Source: Eledone cirrhosa
Taxonomy: Eukaryota; Mollusca; Cephalopoda; Octopoda; Eledonidae
Length of the DNA stretch: 64,000 bases
Direction of reading: 5' to 3'
Assembly (NCBI GenBank): GCA_964016885.1
Contig: OZ024745.1
Location: 47,066,069 to 47,130,068 of the forward strand
Positions 54,795-64,000 of the stretch are shown here, in pieces (the stretch's first letter is position 1; each line of letters begins with the position of its first letter). A model generated the notes under the pieces. It did not search any database. It saw only the letters and a program-made list of their open reading frames with translations, and had not been told where the DNA came from. A program made the position numbers and the translations under genes.

Positions 54795-56958
54795 CTGGGA
54801 ACATTTTATCATGACACCAGCACTACCACCTTACAGTGTGTACTGGGAACATTTTATCATGACACCAGCACTACCACCTTACAGTGTGTACTGGGAACAT
54901 TTTATCATGACACCAGCACTAACTCCTTACAGTGTGTACTGGGAACATTTTATCATGACACCAGCACTACCACCTTGCAGTGTGAACTGGGAGCATTTTA
55001 TCATGACACCAGCACTACCACCTTACAGTGTGAACTGGGAGCATTTTATCATGACACCAGCACTACCACCTTACAGTGTGTACTGGGAACATTTTATCAT
55101 GACACCAGCACTACCACCTTACAGTGTGAACTAGGAGCATGTTATCATGACACCAGCACTACCACCTTACAGTGTGAACTAGGAGCATGTTATCATGACA
55201 CCAGCACTACCACCTTACAGTGTGTACTGGGAGCATTTTATCATGACACCAGCACTACCACCTTACAGTGTGAACTAGAAGCATGTTATCACGACACCAG
55301 CACTACCACCTTACAGTGTGAACTAGGAGCATGTTATCATGACACCAGCACTACCACCTTACAGTGTGAACTGGGAACATTTTATCATGACACCAGCACT
55401 ACCACCTTACAGTGTGAACTAGGAGCATGTTATCATGACACCAGCACTACCACCTTACAGTGTGAACTGGGAATATTTTATCATGACACCAGCACTACCA
55501 CCTTACAGTGTGTACTGGGAGCATGTTATCATGACACCAGCACTACCACCTTACAGTGTGAACTAGAAGCATTTTATCATGACACCAGCACTACCACCTT
55601 ACAGTGTGTACTGGGAACATTTTATCATGACACCAGCACTACCACCTTACAGTGTGTACTGGGAACATTTTATCATGACACCAGCACTACCACCTTACAG
55701 TGTGAACTAGGAGCATTTTATCATGACACCAGCACTACCACCTTACAGTGTGTACTGGGAGCATTTTATCATGACACCAGCACTACCACCTTACAGTGTG
55801 AACTGGGAACATTTTATCATGACACCAGCACTACCACCTTACAGTGTGTACTGGGAACATTTTATCATGACACCAGCACTACCACCTTACAGTGTGTACT
55901 GGGAACATTTTATCATGACACCAGCACTACCACCTTACAGTGTGAACTAGGAGCATTTTATCATGACACCAGCACTACCACCTTACAGTGTGTACTGGGA
56001 GCATTTTATCATGACACCAGCACTACAACCTTACAGTGGGAACTAGGAGCATTTTCTCATGACACCAGCACTACCACCTTACAGTGTGAACTAGGAACAT
56101 TTTATCATGACACCAGCACTACCACCTTACAGTGTGAAGTGGGAGCATGTTATCATGACACCAGCACTACCACCTTACAGTGTGAACTAGGAGCATTTTA
56201 TCATGACACCAGCACTACCACCTTACAGTGTGAACTGGGAACATTTTATCATGACACCAGCACTACCACATTACAGTGTGAACTGGGAGCATTTTATCAT
56301 GACACCAGCACTACCACCTTACAGTGTGTACTGGGAACATTTTATCATGACACCAGCACTACCACCTTACAGTGTGAACTGGGAACATTTTATCATGACA
56401 CCAGCACTACCACCTTACAGTGTGTACTGGGAACATTTTATCATGACACCAGCACTACCACCTTACAGTGTGAACTGGGAGCATGTTATCATGACACCAA
56501 CACTACCACCTTACAGTGTGAACTGGGAGCATTTTATCATGACACCAGCACTACCACCTTACAGTGTGTACTGGGAACATTTTATCATGACACCAGCACT
56601 ACCACCTTACAGTGTGAACTAGGAGCATTTTATCATGACACCAGCACTACCACCTTACAGTGTGTACTGGGAGCATTTTATCATGACACCAGCACTACCA
56701 CCTTACAGTGTGAACTGGGAACATTTTATCATGACACCAGCACTACCACCTTATAGTGTGTACTGGGAACATTTTATCATGACACCAGCACTACCACCTT
56801 ACAGTGTGAACTGGGAACATTTTATCATGACACCAGCACTACCACCTTACAGTGTGTACTGGGAGCATTTTATCATGACACCAGCACTACCACCTTACAG
56901 TGTGTACTGGGAACATTTTATCATGACACCAGCACTACCACCTTACAGTGTGAACTAG
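54763..56958. repeat. Duplicated block D, copy 1
   Basis: The variant order starting at the CACCTTGCAGTG unit (54975) is repeated 2,256 bp (47 monomers) downstream at 57231. Counting monomer types, copy 1 has 13 monomers between its 9th unit and the CAGTGGGAAC unit (about 56034) that copy 2 lacks. It has three more near 56330-56460 that are also missing there. After both, the offset is 1,488 bp (31 monomers), as shown by the shared CCTTATAGTG unit (about 56749 and 58237). Confidence 0.85.
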
Positions 56959-57114
56959 GAGCATGTTATCATGACACCAGCACTACCACCTTACAGTGTG
57001 AACTAGGAGCATTTTATCATGACACCAGCACTACCACCTTACAGTGTGAACTAGGAGCATGTTATCATGACACCAGCACTACCACCTTACAGTGTGAACT
57101 AGGAGCATTTTATC

Positions 57115-58446
57115 ATGACACCAGCACTACCACCTTACAGTGTGTACTGGGAACATTTTATCATGACACCAGCACTAACTCCTTACAGTGTGTACTGGGA
57201 ACATTTTATCATGACACCAGCACTACCACCTTGCAGTGTGAACTGGGAGCATTTTATCATGACACCAGCACTACCACCTTACAGTGTGAACTGGGAGCAT
57301 TTTATCATGACACCAGCACTACCACCTTACAGTGTGTACTGGGAACATTTTATCATGACACCAGCACTACCACCTTACAGTGTGAACTAGGAGCATGTTA
57401 TCATGACACCAGCACTACCACCTTACAGTGTGAACTAGGAGCATGTTATCATGACACCAGCACTACCACCTTACAGTGTGTACTGGGAGCATTTTATCAT
57501 GACACCAGCACTACCACCTTACAGTGTGAACTAGAAGCATGTTATCACGACACCAGCACTACCACCTTACAGTGTGAACTAGGAGCATGTTATCATGACA
57601 CCAGCACTACCACCTTACAGTGTGAACTGGGAACATTTTATCATGACACCAGCACTACAACCTTACAGTGGGAACTAGGAGCATTTTCTCATGACACCAG
57701 CACTACCACCTTACAGTGTGAACTAGGAACATTTTATCATGACACCAGCACTACCACCTTACAGTGTGAAGTGGGAGCATGTTATCATGACACCAGCACT
57801 ACCACCTTACAGTGTGAACTAGGAGCATTTTATCATGACACCAGCACTACCACCTTACAGTGTGAACTGGGAACATTTTATCATGACACCAGCACTACCA
57901 CATTACAGTGTGAACTGGGAGCATTTTATCATGACACCAGCACTACCACCTTACAGTGTGAACTGGGAGCATGTTATCATGACACCAACACTACCACCTT
58001 ACAGTGTGAACTGGGAGCATTTTATCATGACACCAGCACTACCACCTTACAGTGTGTACTGGGAACATTTTATCATGACACCAGCACTACCACCTTACAA
58101 TGTGAACTAGGAGCATTTTATCATGACACCAGCACTACCACCTTACAGTGTGTACTGGGAGCATTTTATCATGACACCAGCACTACCACCTTACAGTGTG
58201 AACTGGGAACATTTTATCATGACACCAGCACTACCACCTTATAGTGTGTACTGGGAACATTTTATCATGACACCAGCACTACCACCTTACAGTGTGAACT
58301 GGGAACATTTTATCATGACACCAGCACTACCACCTTACAGTGTGTACTGGGAACATTTTATCATGACACCAGCACTACCACCTTACAGTGTGTACTGGGA
58401 GCATTTTATCATGACACCAGCACTACCACCTTACAGTGTCAACTAG
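57115..58446. repeat. Duplicated block D, copy 2 (16 monomers shorter)
   Basis: It matches block D copy 1 monomer by monomer except for deletion of 13 and then 3 contiguous monomers. Shared rare units include TAGAAGCATGTTATCACGAC (about 57531), CAGTGGGAAC (about 57667), TTTTCTCATG, GTGAAGTGGGAGC (about 57767), ACCACATTACAG (about 57897) and the closing TATAGTG unit. One private change is TTACAATGTGAAC (about 58097). Confidence 0.85.
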
Positions 58447-60486
58447 GAGCATTTTCTCATGACACCAGCACTACCACCTTACAGTGTGAACTAGGAGCAT
58501 GTTATCATGACACCAGCACTACCACCTTACAGTGTGAACTAGGAGCATTTTATCATGACACCAGCACTACCACCTTACAGTGTGAACTAGGAGCATGTTA
58601 TCATGACACCAGCACTACCACCTTACAGTGTGAACTAGGAGCATTTTATCATGACACCAGCACTACCACCTTACAGTGTGTACTGGGAGCATTTTATCAT
58701 GACACCAGCACTACCACCTTACAGTGTGAACTGGGAACATTTTATCATGACACCAGCACTACCACCTTACAGTGTGTACTGGGAACATTTTATCATGACA
58801 CCAGCACTACCACCTTACAGTGTGTACTGGGAACATTTTATCATGACACCAGCACTACCACCTTACAGTGTGAACTAGGAGCATTTTATCATGACACCAG
58901 CACTACCACCTTACAGTGTGTACTGGGAGCATTTTATCATGACACCAGCACTACCACCTTACAGTGTCAACTAGGAGCATTTTTTCATGACACCAGCACT
59001 ACCACCTTACAGTGTGAACTAGGAACATTTTATCATGACACCAGCACTACCACCTTACAGTGTGAAGTGGGAGCATGTTATCATGACACCAGCACTACCA
59101 CCTTACAGTGTGAACTAGGAGCATTTTATCATGACACCAGCACTACCACCTTACAGTGTGAACTGGGAACATTTTATCATGACACCAGCACTACCACCTT
59201 ACAGTGTGTACTGGGAACATTTTATCATGACACCAGCACTACCACCTTACAGTGTGAACTGGGAGCATGTTATCATGACACCAACACTACCACCTTACAG
59301 TGTGAACTGGGAGCATTTTATCATGACACCAGCACTACCACCTTACAGTGTGTACTGGGAACATTTTATCATGACACCAGCACTACCACCTTAGAGTGTG
59401 AACTAGGAGCATTTTATCATGACACCAGCACTACCACCTTACAGTGTGTACTGGGAGCATTTTATCATGACACCAGCACTACCACCTTACAGTGTGAACT
59501 GGGAACATTTTATCATGACACCCGCACTACCACCTTACAGTGTGTACTGGGAACATTTTATCATGACACCAGCACTACCACCTTACAGTGTGAACTGGGA
59601 ACATTTTATCATGACACCAGCACTACCACCTTACAGTGTGTACTGGGAGCATTTTATCATGACACCAGCACTACCACCTTACAGTGTGAACTAGGAGCAT
59701 GTTATCATGACACCAGCACTACCACCTTACAGTGTGAACTAGGAGCATTTTATCATGACACCAGCACTACCACCTTACAATGTGTACTGGGAGCATGTTA
59801 TCATGACACCAGCACTACCACCTTACAGTGTGTACTGGGAGCATTTTATCATGACACCAGCACTACCACCTTACAGTGTGTACTGGGAGCATTTTATCAT
59901 GACACCAGCACTACCACCTTACAGTGTGAACTAGGAGCATTTTATCATGACACCAGCACTACCACTTTACAATGTGTACTGGGAGCATGTTATCATGACA
60001 CCAGCACTACCACCTTACAGTGTGTACTGGGAGCATTTTATCATGACACCAGCACTACCAACTTACAGTGTGTACTGGGAGCATTTTATCATGACACCAG
60101 CACTACCACCTTACAGTGTGAACTAGGAGCATTTTATCATGACACCAGCACTACCACCTTACAGTGTGTACTGGGAGCATTTTATCATGACACCAGCACT
60201 ACCACCTTACAGTGTGAACTAGGAGCATGTTATCATGACACCAGCACTACCACCTTACAGTGTGAACTAGAAGCATTTTATCATGACACCAGCACTACCA
60301 CCTTACAGTGTGAACTAGGAGCATGTTATCATGACACCAGCACTACCACCTTACAGTGTGAAGTAGGAGCATGTTATCATGACACCAGCACTACCACCTT
60401 ACAGTGTGAACTAGGAGCATTTTATCATGACACCAGCACTACCACCTTACAGTGTGAACTAGGAGCATGTTATCATGAGACCAGCA

Positions 60487-60495
60487 CTACAACTT
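60487..60495. other. 1-bp deletion restoring the original phase
   Basis: AGCACTACAACTTACAG replaces AGCACTACCACCTTACAG, a -1 shift. With the earlier +4, -1 and -2 events this brings the array back to exactly the same phase (modulo 48) as 3.3-46.2 kb. Confidence 0.85.
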
Positions 60496-63400
60496 ACAGT
60501 GTGAACTGGGAACATTTTATCATGACACCAGCACTACCACCTTACAGTGTGAACTAGGAGCATGTTATCATGACACCAGCACTACCACCTTACAGTGTGA
60601 ACTGGGAACATTTTATCATGACACCAGCACTACCACCTTACAGTGTGAACTAGAAGCATTTTATCATGACACCAGCACTACCACCTTACAGTGTGTACTG
60701 GGAACATTTTATCATGACACCAGCACTACCACCTTACAGTGTGAACTAGGATCATTTTATCATGACACCAGCACTACCACCTTACAGTGTGTACTGGGAG
60801 CATTTTATCATGACACCAGCACTACCACCTTACAGTGTGAACTAGGAGCATTTTATCATGACACCAGCACTACCACCTTACAGTGTGAACTAGGAGCATT
60901 TTATCATGACACCAGCACTACCACCTTACTGTGTGAACTGGGAACATTTTATCATGACACCAGCACTACCACCTTACAGTGTGTACTGGGAACATTTTAT
61001 CATGACACCAGCACTACCACCTTACAGTGTGTACTGGGAACATTTTATCATGACACCAGCACTACCACCTTACAGTGTGAACTGGGAACATTTTATCATG
61101 ACACCAGCATTACCACCTTACAGTGTGTACTGGGAGCATTTTATCATGACACCAGCACTACCACCTTACAGTGTGAACTAGGAACATGTTATCATGATAC
61201 CAGCACTACCACCTTACAGTGTGTACTGGGAACATGTTATCATGACACCAGCACTACCACCTTACAGTGTGAAGTAGGAGTATTTTATCATGACACCAGC
61301 ACTACCACCTTACAGTGTGAACTAGGAGCATGTTATCATGACACCAGCACTACCACCTTACAGTGTGTACTGGGAGCATGTTATCATGACACCAGCACTA
61401 CCACCTTACAGTGTGAACTAGAAGCATTTTATCATGACACCAGCACTACCACCTTACAGTGTGAACTAGGAGCATGTTATCATGACACCAGCACTACATC
61501 CTTACAGTGTGAACTGGGAACATTTTATCATGACACCAGCACTACCACCTTACAGTGTGAACTGGGAGCATGTTATCATGACACCAGCACTACCACCTTA
61601 CAGTGTGAACTAGGAACATTTTATCATGACACCAGCACTACCACCTTACAGTGTGAACTAGGAGCATGTTATCATGACACCAGCACTACCACCTTACAGT
61701 GTGTACTGGGAGCATTTTATCATGACACCAGCACTACCACCTTACAGTGTGAACTAGGAGAGTGTTATCATGACACACGCACTACCACCTTACAGTGTGA
61801 ACTGGGAGCATTTTATCATGACACCAGCACTACCACCTTACAGTGTGAACTAGGAGCATGTTATCATGACACCAGCACTACCACCTTACAGTGTGAACTG
61901 GGAGCATGTTATCATGACACCAGCACTACCACCTTACAGTGTGAACTAGGAGCATGTTATCATGACACCAGCACTACCACCTTACAGTGTGAACTGGGAA
62001 CATGTTATCATGACACCAGCACTACCACCTTACAGTGTGAACTAGGAGCATTTTATCATGACACCAGCACTACCACCTTACAGTGTGTACTAGGAACATG
62101 TTATCATGACACCAGCACTACCACCTTACAGTGTGAACTGGGAACATGTTATCATGACACCAGCACTACCACCTTACAGTGTGAACTAGGAGCATGTTAT
62201 CATGACACCAGCACTACCACCTTACAGTGTGAACTGGGAGCATGTTATCATGACACCAGCACTACCACCTTACAGTGTGTACTGGGAGCATGTTATCATG
62301 ACACCAGCACTACCACCTTACAGCGTGAACTGGGAACATGTTATCATGACACCAGCACTACCACCTTACAGTGTGTACTGGGAGCATGTTATCATGACAC
62401 CAGCACTACCACCTTACAGTGTGAACTAGGAGCATTTTATCATGACACCAGCACTACCACCTTACAGCGTGAACTGGGAGCATTTTATCATAACACCAGT
62501 ACTACCACCTTACAGTGTGAACTAGGAGCATGTTATCATGACACCAGCACTACCACCTTACAGTGTGTACTAGGAGCATTTTATCATGACACCAGCACTA
62601 CCACCTTACAGTGTGAACTAGGAGCATGTTATCATGACACCAGCACTACCACCTTACAGTGTGTACTGGGAGCATTTTATCATGACACCGGCACTACCAG
62701 CTTACAGCGTGAACTGGGAGCATTTTATCATGACACCAGCACTACCACCTTACAGTGTGAACTGGGAGCATTTTATCATGACACCAGCACTACCAGCTTA
62801 CAGCGTGAACTGGGGACATGTTATCATGACACCAGCACTACCACCTTACAGTGTGTACTGGGAACATTTTATCATGACACCAGCACTACCACCTTACAGT
62901 GTGAACTAGGAGAATTTTATCATGACACCAGCACTACCACCTTACAGTGTGAACTGGGAACATGTTATCATGATACCAGAACTACCACCTTACAGTGTGT
63001 ACTGGGAGCATGTTATCATGACACCAGCACTACCACCTTACAGTGTGTACTGGGAGCATGTTATCATGACACCAACACTACCACCTTACAGTGTGAACTA
63101 GGCGCATGTTATCATGACACCAGCACTACCACCTTACAGTGTGAACTGGGAGCATTTTATCATGACACCAGCACTACCACCTTACAGTGTGAACTAGGAG
63201 CATTTTATCATGACACCAGCACTACCACCTTACAGTGTGAACTGGGAGCATTTTATCATGACACCAGCACTACCACTTTACAGTGTGAACTGGGAACATT
63301 TTATCATGACACCAGCACTACCACCTTACAGTGTGTACTGGGAGCATTTTATCATGACACCAGCACTACCACCTTACAGTGTGTACTGGGAGCATGTTAT

Positions 63401-64000
63401 CATGATACCAGCACTACCACCTTACAGTGTGTACTGGGAACATTTTATCATGACACCAGCACAACCACCTTACAGTGTGAACTAGGAGCATGTTATCATG
63501 ACACCAGCACTACCACCTTACAGTGTGTACTGGGAGCATGTTATCATGACACCAGCACTACCACCTTACAGTGTGTACTGGGAACATTTTATCATGACAC
63601 CAGCACTACCACCTTACAGTGTGTACTGGGAACATTTTATCATGACACCAGGACTACCACCTTACAGTGTGTACTGGGAACATTTTATCATGACACCAGG
63701 ACTACCACCTTACAGTGTGTACTGGGAGCATGTTATCATGACACCAGCACTACCACCTTACAGTGTGAACTGGGAGCATTTTATCATGACACCAGCACTA
63801 CCACCTTACAGTGTGAACTGGGAACATTTTATCATGACACCAGCACTATCACCTTACAGTGTGTACTGGGAACATTTTATCATGACACCAGCACTACCAC
63901 CTTACAGTGTGTACAGGGAGCATGTTATCATGACACCAGCACTACCACCTTACAGCGTGAACTGGGAACATGTTATCATGACACCAGCACTACCACCTTA
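60496..64000. repeat. Heterogeneous right-hand part of the array (open-ended)
   Basis: The 48-bp unit continues to the last base. This part has a higher density of private variants: CAGCGTGAAC (about 62322, 62466, 62706, 62802, 63954), GATACCAG (about 61196, 62972, 63404), GGACTACC (about 63650 and 63698), GGAGAGTG with ACACACGC (about 61758-61780) and CACTATCACC (about 63843). No large repeated block was recognised by eye. The right boundary of the array is outside the window. Confidence 0.8.

Larger units (their letters stand above)
46241..60491. repeat. Phase-shifted domain with a long stop-free frame
   Basis: Monomers here use the same 48-bp unit but a different mix of variants, with fewer TGA- and TAG-bearing units in the YHDTSTTTLQCELGAF frame. 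That frame is open for 914 codons at 47634-50378 and about 593 codons at 54975-56756. These frames begin with TTG or GTG only, because the repeated frame contains no ATG. They end at indels or single stop variants, and common variation in them is mostly non-synonymous (E/V/Q, A/T, F/C). I read them as non-coding by-products. Confidence 0.85.
3145..64000. repeat. 48-bp minisatellite/satellite array, about 1,268 copies
   Basis: A 48-bp unit repeats head to tail with no spacer or inserted element to the end of the window. Taking position 1 at TTATCATG, a typical unit is 4501-4548. Its pieces are TTATCATGACACCAGCACTA, then CCACCTTACAGTGTG, then a variable AACTGGGAACATT. Consensus GC is about 48% and has no CpG. 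Positions 1-34 are nearly invariant. Common variants sit at positions 35 (G/C), 36 (A/T), 40 (G/A), 44 (G/A) and 48 (G/T). Because 48 is a multiple of 3, one plus frame repeats YHDTSTTTLQCELGAF without stops, and another repeats MTPALPPYSVNWEHFI until a CTAGG variant gives TAG. All three minus frames are closed in every consensus unit. No gene call is supported. Chromosomal location (centromeric, subtelomeric or interstitial) cannot be told. Confidence 0.97.

Noticed and set aside
54975..60557. Large 290-593 codon frames of repeated YHDTSTTTLQCELGAF
   Set aside because: They start at TTG or GTG variants, contain no ATG in the repeated part, and end at indels or single stop variants. Variation in them is mostly amino-acid changing, which argues against selection for a protein.
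3642..63485. Dozens of 75-187 codon frames of repeated MTPALPPYSVNWEHFI
   Set aside because: They are one frame of the satellite, opened or closed by the CTGGG/CTAGG variant (TGG against TAG). They recur at every block copy, lack any domain or upstream gene structure, and overlap another open frame.
3145..64000. CRISPR array
   Set aside because: The 48-bp units are contiguous with no unique spacers, there are no cas genes, and the flank is eukaryotic LINE/SINE DNA.
3145..64000. Pol III B box inside each monomer (minus strand GTTCACACT)
   Set aside because: It differs from the B-box consensus at two positions that are normally conserved, so internal pol III promoters in every unit are not supported.
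3145..64000. Telomeric or rDNA-spacer repeat
   Set aside because: No TTAGGG-type units, no rRNA sequence and no recognisable spacer promoter appear in or next to the array.

Overview
The window looks like a eukaryotic, probably cephalopod (octopus-type), nuclear genome fragment. The evidence is in the first 3.1 kb. It holds AT-rich DNA with many TA, CT, GA and ATA microsatellites, a 5'-truncated LINE whose 3' end runs into a (GAT)n tail, and three clustered tRNA-derived SINE copies whose body resembles SINEs I remember from Octopus genomes. The organism call rests on remembered repeat families, not on a search.

Layout. 1-1119: non-genic AT-rich DNA with microsatellites. 1120-1724: LINE 3' end (C-terminal pol fragment plus 3' UTR). 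1725-2361: microsatellites, a 14-bp inverted repeat and featureless DNA. 2362-2881: three minus-strand SINE copies. 2882-3144: degenerate dispersed-repeat DNA ending in what looks like a plus-strand SINE head. About 3145-64000, running off the window: one uninterrupted, head-to-tail array of a 48-bp monomer, about 1,268 copies (about 60.9 kb). No functional protein-coding gene was found. The many 16-residue-periodic open frames are by-products of a 48-bp (16-codon) unit.

The array is structured. Nearly all common variation falls in the last 14 bp of the monomer. Variant monomers are arranged in blocks copied by segmental tandem duplication. The clearest are a 233-monomer block (11,184 bp) present twice (3318-14501 and 14502-25685), a 122-monomer block (5,856 bp) present twice (about 32640-44351), a 15-monomer block (720 bp), a 47-monomer block whose second copy lacks 16 internal monomers, and a 144-bp trimer. 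Four small indels (+4, -1, -2, -1) plus one at the entry are the only phase breaks I found. The +4 insertion at about 46236 coincides with a change in higher-order organisation. From about 60.5 kb the array returns to its original phase and is more heterogeneous.

There is no operon-like cooperation between genes here. The biological content is transposable-element debris beside a large minisatellite/satellite with recent higher-order amplification. The most interesting points are the array's nested duplication history, the conserved-core/variable-block split of the monomer, and the possible start of the array inside a SINE tRNA-like head.
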